A stretch of 64,000 nucleotides of DNA from positions 1 through 64,000 of the forward strand of contig JAGVSM010004500.1 of NCBI GenBank assembly GCA_022494885.1, in the 5' to 3' direction. The translations under genes and the position numbers were made by a program. The notes below the pieces were generated by a model. The model saw only the letters and a list, made by a program, of their open reading frames with translations, did not search any database and had not been told where the DNA came from. Of the stretch, positions 52,675-62,412 are shown piece after piece. Position 1 is the first letter of the stretch. Each line of letters starts with the position of its first letter. This DNA comes from Micrasema longulum (taxonomy: Eukaryota; Arthropoda; Insecta; Trichoptera; Brachycentridae).

Positions 52675-53115
52675 AAATAAGGCGATGAGGATTATATTCA
52701 AAATAAATATCTATTCTAATGTAGAAAAAATGCACAAAGAAATTGGCTCGCTCACAGTAAAGCAGCCAATTAAATATAATGTAGCAATTTTTATACATAA
52801 AATAATTAAGGGGATTAATAAAATAAAAACAATAATAAAAGTTAACCAAAAACGTCATACATATGAAACAAGGGATAAAAAAGAAAAGATTACCAATGAG
52901 AAGAAAAACATAATCTCATATCTCATTGTACAAGGGATTGAAGTTGTACAATGAGTTACCTGAAGGAATAAAGGCGATAGAAAAGATCGAAATATATAAA
53001 ATTTATTTGAAAAAATATGTTATTGAGAAATTTTGATATAAAAAAGTGTAATGTTATTAAAAGTTTATATATTAGTTCTTAAGATGTTATGAACTAACTT
53101 ACTAAAGCATAAACA
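52675..53115 (+). mobile_element. LINE C-terminal end (family L17)
   Basis: Reading 52685-52954: MRIIFKINIYSNVEKMHKEI, GSLTVKQPIKYNVAIFIHKI, HTYETRDKK, then frameshift into LYKGLKLYNELPEGIKAIEK, and YLKKYVIEKF. 'H.Y.TR......LYNxLPxxIK' marks the LINE C terminus. The end (52880-53115) repeats at 49640-49880, and the start at 57930-58020. Confidence 0.82.
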
Positions 53116-53628
53116 AAAAAAAATGATTTGATTAATACAAAATTGAATAATATATAAAAATATAATAATTTTACAAAAATTATGGAACTGAAAAAATATA
53201 TATACAGCAAGAAAATACTCATAAAAAGGTATTAGAAAATAATAAAATCAATTTAATTACTAACATTAAAAAATAAAAAAACAGCACACTGACAAATAAA
53301 ATGATATCACACAAAATCTCTTAATAGCTGCTCCAACTGGCTCCTTCCCATTTTTAAAATCCACCAATTATAGGCATCTTTTACGTAACGGGAAACGTTT
53401 ATATAAATATATGTATTGAATTTATTTTAAAAAATGTATTTAGTTGTAATATTGGATACTTTTATTTATAATCTGAATAAACTAAAAAAAAAATGTTTCG
53501 AAATTATATAAAATGTCTGCCTCGGGATAGGACGTACCAGTGAATTTAAAAAAAGACATTCATAAATTGTAAAAGAACCAATAAATATAAATAAATCAAT
53601 TTAAAAAATACCGTCTTGATATGTAGAG
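53116..53628. other. A/T-rich, probable LINE UTR pieces
   Basis: 53500-53600 ('gcctcgggataggacgtacc', A/T-rich tail) resembles LINE 3' UTRs elsewhere in the window. No gene. Confidence 0.4.
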
Positions 53629-53830
53629 ATGAAGATGTTCATCGCGGCGCAGGACTACATTGTGAGCGACAAGCATTTGTTTGCCAAGGCCGCGGATATC
53701 TATACGAAAAAAAACTTCGACCCACAGTTGAGTACCCCTGTCCTTTGTCTTCCAGCATCTAGGGTGGGCCCGACTTTTACGAGACATGAAAGAATGCGTC
53801 GTGTGCCTATTTTTTATACTAAATGAGAGA
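53629..53830 (+). other. Unrecognised GC-richer open reading
   Basis: 65 codons from an ATG: MKMFIAAQDYIVSDKHLFAK, then AADIYTKKNF, ending before TGA. Codon use is richer in G+C than surroundings. A 97-codon reading overlaps on the other strand. I recognise neither. It could be a transferred exon, a transposon piece or chance. Confidence 0.25.
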
Positions 53831-53933
53831 TGAATCGACTCAACTCGAAATAAGTTGAAACGAGAGACTGAAGACGACGCTTTTTTCATGTATAAATAAT
53901 TTCAAACGCGAATTATAAATGCGATAAATTCGA

Positions 53934-53993
53934 CTGTGGCTAAATCGGTTGCACTGTGGACTATAACTCAAGATTCACGAATCGACTCCTTAC
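53934..53993 (+). repeat. tRNA-like head (weak)
   Basis: 'tgtggctaaatcggttgcac' gives an A-box-like TGGCTAAATCGG, and 'cacgaatcgactcc' a weak B box. No SINE body follows because a TIR-M element begins at 53996. Confidence 0.35.
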
Positions 53994-53995
53994 TA

Positions 53996-54849
53996 TGGTC
54001 CTTAAAATATAGCTTGATTAGAATGACAGCTGTCAAACTAATTTCATTAGTGATGGGAAATTACTGCTTCACTGATCAAATCGATTTTATCAGTTATTCC
54101 ATGGAATCATGAAACTCTGTTTCCGAAAATTGATATAAAAACGCAATAACAAGCCTATTATAGTGTGTTTAACACAATTATTCACCAAAAAACGAGACAT
54201 TTATACTTTTTTCATGAACAACATCAAATGAATTATTTTTTTATTCGATCAATTTACGTTGATCAATTTGTCCCATCTCAAACGTTTTTGCAAAATGATG
54301 TAACCTTGTAAGAACGTCGTTAATAATTAGGTTTTTTTAAGTTTTAAAACTGAGTTTATAAATAAATGTTGATAAATGTGTCAAGCATAGTATTTAAAAA
54401 AATGATTAACATATTTTTTTATCAATATTCCTACAGAGATGAGGTAGAATTTTTTCAAATTCAGGATTATCGATATTCGAGCGTTTACAGGGCTTATGAC
54501 CTGTCATTGGCTGGGTTGAGTGGCCACTTTACGTTTTACAACATTCCCCATTCCGCTTATTAGCGAATATCGACACAGGTAACATTTTGATTCTTGTATA
54601 TATCTTATTAAATGAGAAACCATTCACTAGCGTGTTGGAGCGTCATCTATGTATTGATATTGAAGTTAAGTATTTTTAATTAGCATATTACTTTATTTTA
54701 TGTATTTAAGACTCTAAAAATGATTAACACGCCAGATACGATTGATTTTTAGCGTGTCAATATAAATAATTCCTTTGACGTTACTACAAAGTTATGTCGT
54801 CACTTTTTCTGACAAATATCATTCTAATCAAGCTATATTTTAAGGACTA
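53996..54849 (-). mobile_element. TIR-M element interrupted by Rep-B
   Basis: TGGTCCTTAAAAT at 53996 and ATTTTAAGGACTA ending at 54849, with TA on both sides (53994-53995, 54850-54851). The interior is the reverse complement of 22908-23446, except for Rep-B 54412-54715, which is flanked by AAAAATGATTAACA at 54398-54411 and 54716-54729. Without the insert the length is ~536 bp. Confidence 0.9.
54412..54715 (-). mobile_element. Rep-B, full length with 14-bp target duplication
   Basis: 304 bp bounded by a perfect 14-bp duplication. On the minus strand it starts 'agagtcttaaatacat', carries 'gatattcgctaataagcgga', the core 'aaagtggccact' and 'cctcatctctgtagga', and ends in an A-rich tail. Long duplication plus A-rich 3' end indicates LINE-assisted retroposition (SINE-like), but no clear pol III boxes are visible. 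Confidence 0.88.
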
Positions 54850-55064
54850 TAAATCGCACGACGATGGCGCGGCGGAGCAAAGTCCTGGCACTTCCAAGAT
54901 GCGACAAAAAAATAGGTGAGTGAATTTTCATAGCAGCAACTAGTGACGCTACATCCATTTCAATAAATTCGATAGCCTGATCCGTTGATGTAGTCAGTGT
55001 CAAGTTGTGACTTGTCAGTCGGCTTCCAGAGCCGGAAGAGTGAGGTCATGTTTGCCGTTTGTAC
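54850..55064. other. Unassigned, with a donor-like site
   Basis: An ATG at 54864 opens 17 codons (ARRSKVLALPRCDKKI) that run into AATAG|GTGAGTG at 54915/54916, a strong 5' splice-site consensus. With nothing else to support it, this is only a candidate short exon. Confidence 0.2.
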
Positions 55065-55195
55065 ATCATCATCCATTCCCGTTTTCACACCAAGTGGTAG
55101 ATAGGGCACTGCATTAGTATGTGTATAGGCAGCCTAATGGCTTTTTTTTTTACATGAAGGTGAGATTATCAGTTTAACGCTTTAGTTAATATGTA
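55065..55195 (-). mobile_element. SINE-G 3' fragment
   Basis: 'catcatccattcccgttttc', 'tagggcactgcatt' and 'acatgaaggtgagatta' follow the SINE-G body, inverted. Head absent. Confidence 0.65.
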
Positions 55196-55250
55196 ACGTG
55201 TCCACTTAAACCAGCCAACTATAGGTCATAACCCAGCAAATGCCTAGACT
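55196..55250 (+). repeat. Rep-A core fragment
   Basis: 'gtccacttaaaccagcc' and 'aatgcctagact' only. Confidence 0.5.
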
Positions 55251-55754
55251 TTTTTTTTATTAGTGGTACTGTTTATATACATATAAGTCGTATTATTATA
55301 CTTATTTATACTCTTTTCAGTTTTTTTTTATTCCCGACGACTACGATACGCTTTCTTTATAAAAGGCAAATAGCTCGTATATTTAAAATCAGCTAATTAT
55401 ACTTAAAAGTTCAAGCTTTTTCAAAGTCGCGTATGTTCAAGGTTGGACAAGGTCATCTAAAATAGATTTATGAGGGGGAAAAACAAATTTATTCATAAAT
55501 TAATATCATGAATATTTAGAACATTAACTTTGGGGTCAAAAATTTCAATAAATCGCAAAATACAAGTATAAATATAGCCTTTTTGAGTTATGAACGAAGT
55601 TTAATTTTAGAGTGATAATTTTAAACTTTTTGTAACTTGGGAATTCATATTGGAAGTAAATTCCAAGGTGTTTTTATCGTCTGATTTAGAACGTGAAGCT
55701 ATTATTGCGATATAGAATGAGTTTGTATATTTTTGTATTTTGAAATAAATAAAC
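55251..55754. other. Unassigned stretch
   Basis: A/T-rich, no readings or repeats recognised. Confidence 0.4.
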
Positions 55755-56305
55755 ACGTAAACCAGCTAATGACAAGTCATAAGCCTTTTAAATGCCTAGA
55801 CTCCCATATTCCCTTCTCAAAAATATTTTCCCTCTCTGTTGAAATAAATTTGAAAATGAACCCTAGGGAGGAAATCCAGCCAATCTGCAAGCATTTGGAC
55901 ATACTTAAACATTGTTGAATTACTACCTGGTAAAAGCAGAAGTATAGAAATTGGAAAATTGTTTTCAGGCATTGCCTAGAAGTGATTTGGTTCAGCCGGA
56001 TTAATCTCACCCACGTGATAAAGGTTTCAGATTTTTTACTTCTTAAAAGTCAACAGATGGACAAGTTGAGGAAATGTGGATGTTCAAACATGGGCGGAAT
56101 GGTGAATGTTACACAGTGTGTAAAGTGGCCACTTAAGCCAGCCAACGACAGGTCATAAGCCCTGTAAATGCCTGGAATTCCATACTACCTTCTTAAAAAT
56201 GTTTTCTCTCTCTGTTAAAATAAATTTTAATATGAATAACTCCCTAGGGAGGAAATCAAGCCAGTCTGCAAGCATTTGGACATACTCAAACATTGTTGAA
56301 AATCA
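55755..56305 (+). repeat. Two Rep-A copies in tandem (C-variant ends)
   Basis: First copy 55755-55922 (core to 'attgttgaat'), second 55925-56305 (full: 'agaagtatagaaattggaaa', 'caggcattgcctaga', 'ggtgaatgttacacagtgtg', 'gaataactccctagggagga', 'gcatttggacatactcaaac'). The same direction and the abutting ends suggest insertion of one next to the other. Confidence 0.88.
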
Positions 56306-56461
56306 TCATGTTTGATTTCACGTATTCACATTTTTTTACGTTGAATCATCAGTGTGGCAATATATGAAGCAATAATTAGTCGCAAGGGAAAAAATTATAT
56401 TCCCAAATTAACCACTCTCTAGGGGATAGAGAAGATTCATAATTGCACCTCCGGTTTATGG

Positions 56462-56545
56462 TTTCAGCTCTTTGACACTACAAAAATCAACAGTTGCAAG
56501 AAATTATAAAATATGGATGTTTAAACATAGGCAGAATGGTAATTT
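56462..56545 (+). repeat. Rep-A fragment
   Basis: 'gtttcagctctttgacacta', 'aaaaatcaacagttgcaag', 'aaacataggcagaatgg'. Confidence 0.65.
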
Positions 56546-56719
56546 ATATATTTTTTACTAATCAATATATTTTCATAAATTATTTTTGTTTTTTTTTATT
56601 CTAATACAAGTCTAGTTTTATACATCTAGTGAATGTTATAACTGTAACTCTACAAAAAAAGAGACTAGCTCTTGTGCTTGGAGAGTGACTTACACTGTTA
56701 TAGTTATTTATTTATTGGA

Positions 56720-57115
56720 ATTTTTATAATGTTGAATATACGAGTACACGAGAAAAAAAAACTTATAGGATATAAAAAGAAAATCAGAAAATAATAATAC
56801 ATTAATACTAATTAAAATAGAATGCAGTTTTTACACGGGTGCAAAAAATTTTCTTTAAATTCACTTTGAATTTATTTATTGATACGTAAGTTTTAATAGT
56901 CTTAAGTTCATTGGGGATATTAATGTAATTTTTGACACCTTCAAAGACAAAGCTATTTTTACCATGACTTGTGTGGAATTTAGGGATTTTAATATTATTT
57001 TGGAATCTGAGTGATTTATTCATGTCAAATTCTTTTATTTTTTCTTATTTATAAATTTGTATAATGGAATTTATTTTACAAATAGTGTCTACTGTATGAA
57101 CTGTAAATAATTTAT
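56720..57115 (-). mobile_element. LINE C-terminal fragment
   Basis: The minus reading 56808-57023: FQNNIKIPKFHTSHGKNSF, VFEGVKNYINIPNELKTI, VSINKFKVNLKKIF, stop. 'G.KxxNxLPxELK...S...FKxxLK' is a LINE C terminus. Short and A/T-rich. Confidence 0.72.
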
Positions 57116-57120
57116 TATTT

Positions 57121-57390
57121 ATATCACTACAGAGATGGGTAGAATTTTTTTGTTTCAAGATTATGGATATTCGAGCGTTTACAGGGCTTATGACCTGTCA
57201 TAGGTTGGGTTCAAGTGGCCACTTTTATGTAGAATTCTACAACATTCCCCATTCCGCTTATTAGCGAATATCCATATCGGTGACATTTTTGGTTTTAGTA
57301 TATATGTCATGAAACAGAGAAAGCTTTCACTAGCGCGTTTGGAGCACCATCTATGTATTTGATATTGAGGTTAAATAATTTATCTTGAAT
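57121..57390 (-). repeat. Rep-B copy, near full length
   Basis: 'tacagagatgggtagaattt', 'gatattcgagcgtttacagg', the core inverted, 'attccgcttattagcgaata', and the 5' part 'gagcaccatctatgtatttg'. Confidence 0.87.
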
Positions 57391-57451
57391 TTCCGTATTG
57401 AATGTTGATGGTTTCTTTAAAATTATGTCACACAGTTTTAAAAGCAACCAC

Positions 57452-57610
57452 GTAAATCAGCCGATGACAGGTCATGAACCTGTTAAATGCCTAGATTCCC
57501 GTGTACCCTTCTCTAAAATGTTCTCTATCTCTGCTGTAATATGTAAAATTTAATAACTCCTTGGGGATTTAAATTTAGTCAGATTCGAAAATGGGTCAAA
57601 AGTCAGAACA
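57452..57610 (+). repeat. Rep-A copy, 3' half
   Basis: 'aatcagccgatgacaggtca', 'gcctagattcccgtgtaccc', 'tctctgctgtaatatgtaaa', 'aactccttggggattt'. Confidence 0.75.
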
Positions 57611-57624
57611 ATCAAAGATGTAAT

Positions 57625-57690
57625 AATATGGCATAGTATCCTCTCTGCCTTCACCTACGGGAAAAAATCGTGATAGTTTGATTGCTTGTT
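57625..57690 (+). mobile_element. RTE-type LINE 3' terminus remnant
   Basis: 'tggcatagtatcctctctgc' and 'cacctacgggaa' encode the WHSILSAFTYG end, compare RSILSAYPYGE at 44930. Confidence 0.6.
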
Positions 57691-57924
57691 TTTCAAAAAT
57701 TATTCATGAGAAATTTCGCAATATTTACATCCAGTGTTATTAACGGGTATTTATTTCGATCACAAAATGGCGGACAGGGAACAACAAAATGGTCGCCAGC
57801 TAGAAAGAGGATAAATCAAGCGGAAGGCGACCGAGTTCCCGCGTCGGGCTTTTTCAATTAAAAGATAACGTAAATCATAAAGCAATACCATCTACATTTG
57901 CATAGGAAACAAAGAAACGGCAAA
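57691..57924. other. Short unassigned stretch
   Basis: Nothing recognised. Confidence 0.4.
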
Positions 57925-58063
57925 CCAAGAGCCATATTTATATCCTGATGTAGAAATATTGCATAAAGGTATTGGCTTACAGTTCTCACAGTAAAGCAAC
58001 AATTAATCAATATTGTAATTTGTCTAACCGCAACCAATGGTGCATAGCGAACTGCATTATTTA
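57925..58063 (+). mobile_element. LINE L17 remnant and SINE-G 3' scrap
   Basis: 57930-58020 matches 52690-52790 ('tgtagaaatattgcataaag', 'ctcacagtaaagc'). 58021-58063 ('ccaatggtgcatagcgaact') is an inverted SINE-G end. Confidence 0.55.
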
Positions 58064-58149
58064 ATCGTTTATTGTTTACTTTCTTTCAAAAACACTTTAA
58101 TAACTTAATACTCATTGTTTGATTGATTTGGTGTTTATTTTGTAGAACT

Positions 58150-58742
58150 CCATCTTTAACTGACTCTGTCAAAACAAATCATCGAAAGGGTCGAGAGTCT
58201 CAAATACCTGGGACTCCTGGGAGTATATGCTACAGAAAATAGCAGCTTTAAAAAAGAAATGGGAGTGCGGTAAGGAGTAGCAGGCGCTACATTCAGCATT
58301 ATGAAGGCTCTCTGTAGATCGGAAATTTTGGCACCTCACTAGGGCCCAAAACAGCAAAATTTCGAGTTTTGAGAATAGATGTCTCAGAAAAATCGCGGGT
58401 GTGCGGTGGTTTGACTTTTTGAGGAATGAAGTAATAAGAGAACGGATGCAGCAAACTCCGATGACAAATGTCGTCAAGCGGAGGCGATACGGCTGGCTGG
58501 GTCGTCACATACTGCGGATGCCTCCTGAGAGCCTTAACCACGCTCACCTACTTTACAAAACTTTGGGTTCTCGACGTCCTGGATGTCCAATGTCCACTGC
58601 TGACTGTTCGTCGGTAGTTTATGTCAGAACTTCGGGACGAGAACCTTACTTGGGAGGGCGCAAAGGAATTGGCATTGGAGGTTTTTTGTGGATACTATTT
58701 GCTCCAACTAGGGAGCGGAGAGCGGGAGCTAGGTTAGGTTAG
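58150..58742 (+). mobile_element. RTE-type LINE C-terminal fragment
   Basis: Frames read IERVESLKYLGLLGVYATEN (58178-58240), then FSIMKALCRSEIL, then MRWFDFLRNEVIRERMQQTP, VVKRRRYGWLGRHILRMPPE. This is the RTE-style chain 'IxxVxxFKYLGSxI...T.EI..R...A...F.....', then 'xNExIRxRxxQxPMxxxVKxRRxxWLGHxLRMPxE'. The last ~50 residues of the open frame are a shifted reading. At least one stop and frameshift. Confidence 0.85.
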
Positions 58743-58822
58743 AATAAGTTGACATAAGTTAATTTTAATGATAAAAAATAAGGTTTTTTACTTAACTTAA
58801 CCCAACCTATCCTACCTAACCT
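58728..58822. repeat. Inverted TTAGG-like sequence
   Basis: 'taggttaggttag' and, ~75 bp later, 'cctatcctacctaacc' are inverted. Similar 'gttaggttaggataggttgg' lies at 15732. Too short to be telomeric. Confidence 0.6.
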
Positions 58823-58879
58823 TGACCGGGGGTTTTTGGTTCAGCCGTTTCCAAAGGACTAGCTTTCAACCAGCCAACA

Positions 58880-59010
58880 CGTTGAACAATGATATATCTC
58901 AATTCATTCGACGAACGGCCTAGCCATTAAACTGAATGCCGGCTTTTCAAAAGCCACGCAGTTCAATTGAGTAGGTGATTTAACGATTTGGCGGCGATAT
59001 TAACATCAAT
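58880..59010 (-). repeat. Rep-D copy
   Basis: Inverse of 'cgccgccaaat' ... 'gccggcattcag' ... 'taatggctaggccgttcgtc'. Contiguous here, split by SINE-G at 14838. Confidence 0.75.
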
Positions 59011-59049
59011 CTCCACCAACAAGCTCCAAAAATTGGCTTGGTGGGATTT

Positions 59050-59640
59050 TAGTTGCTCAAAATTGAAATATTATTTTATTTAACAAATTTACGGACAAAG
59101 TCCAATTTAAACAAAGTCCAATCACACAACGAAAAACAATAATAATACAGTAACAAATAAAAGAAGCAATACAACAAAGAAAAGCAAAGACAAGTTTATA
59201 CATTAGACGAGCAATATGGAATCCAGGTTAATTCTACAAATATACAGTCAATTTATTGGAAAGATTTTTTCAGTCTATTTGTAAAAAAACTCAATTTACA
59301 ATTAAAATAATTTAGATGTTGATTTTCATTTGCAAATCTAATCATTCTGGGTAGAGGCGCATGAAACCATAATTAGTCTTATGAGGACCGAGGAACAGAA
59401 TTTCATTATTTCTGAGTCTACGTGAAGGAACATTAAGAGATATTTGTTGGAGAATAGTCGGGAAATCAAATAAACTATTAAGTATTTTACATACAGTTAA
59501 ATCTGCATTAAATCGATGTCGTGAGAGACTGGCTATATTCAGGAAAAAATCTATGTCGGGGTAATTATAGTTATCTCTTGGGAATGCATCTCTATGTTTA
59601 TAAATAAATTTGAAAAACACGTAAGTTAATTTAAGTACAT
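59050..59640 (-). mobile_element. LINE C-terminal end, 92-codon reading (family of 50003)
   Basis: The minus reading 59342-59620: NYPDIDFFLNIASLSRHRFN, ADLTVCKILNSLFDFPTILQ, QISLNVPSRRLRNNEILFLG, TNYGFMRLYPE, stop. The family continues beyond the stop in 50003-50425. UTR 59085-59340 with 'acggacaaagtcc'. Confidence 0.85.
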
Positions 59641-60599
59641 AATATTATGTTTTAAAGAAAATTACATTTTTAAAGATAATAAATATTCTAAGAATTATAA
59701 CGAGTAAAAAAATAAAGATTTTACGAAAAGATCTTAGAACCAATAAAGCATTTAAAAATGTTAAAAAAATATTTCCGAAACATGATGACATTATTGTGAC
59801 ACACTTTTTGTAATAAAATAACTCAGTTTAAGGGGAGTAACTTCATTAACCATCTGTAGGTCACAGTATTATATTGCATTATACCAAATCTCTGGAGTAT
59901 AAGCCACATTTAGAATTTTTAAAAGAAATATCGCAACCCCTAAAGCGCCACGAAATTCGATTTGTCGACAAGACGCAAAGGTGAGCTTACTTGAAAAAAT
60001 AAATTGAGTTGTATCGAAATGAACGCCGATCCAATTTTAAACATAAGCAAAATATTTATTATCACGAAAACAACCGGGCTGTGGTCCGATGGTAGTCAAT
60101 ACCTCCACATACCCGAAACCGTTATAAAGACCGTGGGTTTTTCTATCAGTTTCACTAGTACAAAAAAATCATGATTTTGTGTGAGGCATAACTAAATAGA
60201 GATGATGTTTCATAGAACGATAGTTTGAAATCATGTTCTGAAAAATGAGCGTTGTCGCGTCAACATTGTCGGGTAAAACGCGTAGTAGAGTAAAAAAGAC
60301 TATCTATACCAGTATACTGTGAATTCAAAGCTGTAGTCGCGCCTTTTTGCGCTGCTTCACATTTACTGACCACAAGTTAAGTTCCGGAACTTAAGTCAAA
60401 TGGAGCACGAGGGTGCTTAGTGTTGGATATAGTATTCAATAATAATAATCATAGTTTATTGACAAAAATAACAATTTCTTTATCTACTACATACACCCTT
60501 AGGAAATAGATTTCTCTGGATCATGTCTAGTCTGCTTAACTAGGTAGAACCTGTTTTAAGGCAGACATTTTTATGCAAAATAAACAATAACATTACTAC
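59641..60599. other. Unassigned stretch
   Basis: 60071-60110 ('cgggctgtggtccgatggta') is a weak SINE-P-head-like piece. Otherwise nothing recognised. Confidence 0.4.
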
Positions 60600-61000
60600 C
60601 TACTAGTTCATTTATTATACAGTTATTTATTTATTATATACATACGGCCTAAGCCAATTACAACAGTTACATGAAGAAACATAAATGCAAGAAACTAAAC
60701 AAAAAGAACATAAAACTATTTAGCAAAGACAAACAAGGGCAAAACAATATGTAATTGTATAAAATATATTCAAAAAAACAAAAGACCAAAAAATTTGAGC
60801 TAAACCATGCCAATCCAACTTCATTCCACACTGTTTAGTCGCGAAGAGATCTACAAAAAACCGGAAGATCTATCCCAAAAAATTCCAAGTCGTGTGATGA
60901 ATTGACTAATCTACACATTCTGGACATTGGGGCATAAAAACCAAAGTTTCTCTTAGAAGATTTTATAAATAGCAGATTTTGACTTCTTTTTTATTTAAAT
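60600..61000 (-). mobile_element. LINE C-terminal end (family of 50003)
   Basis: The minus strand reads NFGFYAPMSRMCRLVNSSHD, LEFFGIDLPVFCRSLRD and stop near 60840. It corresponds to NYGLNSPMTRLCRIVNSRQD in the 50003 copy. The rest is A/T-rich UTR. Confidence 0.8.
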
Positions 61001-61059
61001 CTTAAAGTAGGGCACACATATCATACATATTGTTATGTGTGTTCTAATAATAACATTGC

Positions 61060-61400
61060 AAATATATTTAATTTATAAATTGTTTATCACATATGTCTTG
61101 ACCATTATTTTAAATTTTGATATGTTTTTTTCTTCATAAATATTTTTTTCCATTTCGTAATACTTTTTAATTGCTTTAAATAAAATAGAATTTTGTGACT
61201 TTGCCTTTTTCCTAAATGGAAGTCTAATTTTGTTCTTTTCTCTAGTATTGTGATCGTGTTCATGCTGGTTCTGATCAATTTTTTTTCTGGTGACACGGTT
61301 GGGAACATGAAAAGAAATTGATTGCAACAGAGATGGGACATCACTTAAAAGCATGAAGTATTTTGAAATATAATACAATATTAATTTAAACCATTTATTA
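61060..61400 (-). mobile_element. LINE C-terminal fragment
   Basis: The minus reading 61073-61378: LLSDVPSLLQSISFHVPNRV, QNQHEHDHNTREKNKIRLPF, SQNSILFKAIKKYYEMEKNI, KFKIMVKTYVINNL, stop. 'DVPxLLxxIxFxxPxR' and '...TR..........NS.xFKxIxxYN' are C-terminal LINE motifs. A complete end but strongly diverged. Confidence 0.8.
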
Positions 61401-61439
61401 TTTAAGAATGTTTTTGAGTAAATTTTCCGATTTTTCTCT

Positions 61440-61745
61440 ACCTAAACCCAGTAACCAATTTTTTACAAATTAATTTGATTGAATCCGGGTCATGGTTTGG
61501 CAATGTTTGGGTAACATATTGAATATTTTGAGGCCCAGAAGCTTAAAATTTCTTTGCCCGAATTCAGAGTTTGTGGTAGACCCCATGACCCATCCTTTAG
61601 TTTGACTTCTGGTAGTGTGGGAGTGTTCCTTTTGGGATTTGTCTAATACCTCAAATTCCTCAAATAACTTGACGCTGGGGTACCTAAAGGTTTTTAAAAA
61701 AATTGTTTTCATTATTGATATTTTAGCAGATTTGAGAGATTTTAA
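61440..61745 (-). mobile_element. LINE C-terminal fragment
   Basis: The minus reading 61470-61712: YPSVKLFEEFEVLDKSQKEH, SHTTRSQTKGWVMGS, NFKLLGLKIFNMLPKHCQTM. 'LY.xxxVLDxxQx..H.xxTR' followed by 'GxKIFNxLP' is a LINE C terminus. Confidence 0.75.
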
Positions 61746-61794
61746 TTTTGATTAATTCATAAATTATAATTGAGTTACATTAAATAAATATAAA

Positions 61795-61842
61795 ATCCCT
61801 AATTAAACTCAAATAAATAGTTGTTTGAGTTTAATTAGGGAT
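61795..61842. repeat. 19-bp perfect hairpin
   Basis: 61795-61813 and 61824-61842 are exact reverse complements with a 10-base loop. It lies between a LINE end and Rep-A. Function unknown. Confidence 0.9.
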
Positions 61843-61949
61843 AAGATGTTACGTATCGACTTGAAGATAAGGGAAAGTTTTCTGATTTTTCCTGTTATTT
61901 ATTCTATGTGTTCTGTCCATTCAAAATATTTATTTAAAAAAATTCTTGT

Positions 61950-62048
61950 AATATGTTAATATAAACAGCTCCCAAGGAGTTGAATCCAGTCCTTGTCTAC
62001 AAAAAATTGTAAAAATTCAAAATATCATTAATAAATCCACCTGGTCCA
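61950..62048 (+). repeat. Rep-A 3' end
   Basis: 'ttgtaatatgttaatataaa', 'cagctcccaaggagttgaat' and 'ccagtccttgtctacaaaa' only. Directly followed by a full copy. Confidence 0.85.
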
Positions 62049-62051
62049 TGA

Positions 62052-62412
62052 AAAAGTATAGAAATTGAAAAAATAAATTTTTCAGGCGTTGCCTAGTATG
62101 TAGGTGAAATAATTCAATTAGATGAATCTAACCCGCATAAACAAAGGTTTCAGCTCTTTAACTTTACACACATAAACAGATGAAAGAATTGAAGGAATAT
62201 AGATGTTCAAATATGGGCAGAATGGTGAATGTTACCCAGTGTGTAATAATAGTGTGACAGGTCATAAGCCCTGTAGATGCCTAGACTTCTATGTTACCTT
62301 CTCTTGAATGTTCTTCATCTCTGTTGTAATATGTTAATATAAACAGCTCCCCAGGGAGTTGAATCCAGTATTTGTCTACAAAAATTTGGACAAACTCAAA
62401 ATATTGTCAATA
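62052..62412 (+). repeat. Rep-A, best full copy
   Basis: From 'gaaaaagtatagaaattg' through 'caggcgttgcctagtatg', 'ttcagctctttaactttaca', 'gaatggtgaatgttacccag', the core (here with a ~20-bp deletion before 'gtgacaggtcataagccctg'), 'atgttcttcatctctgttgt', 'acagctccccagggagttga' to 'caaactcaaaatattgtcaa'. No open frame; no terminal inverted repeats. Confidence 0.9.

Noticed and set aside
58728..58822. Telomeric TTAGG array
   Set aside because: Only about two TTAGG units on each side of an inverted repeat.
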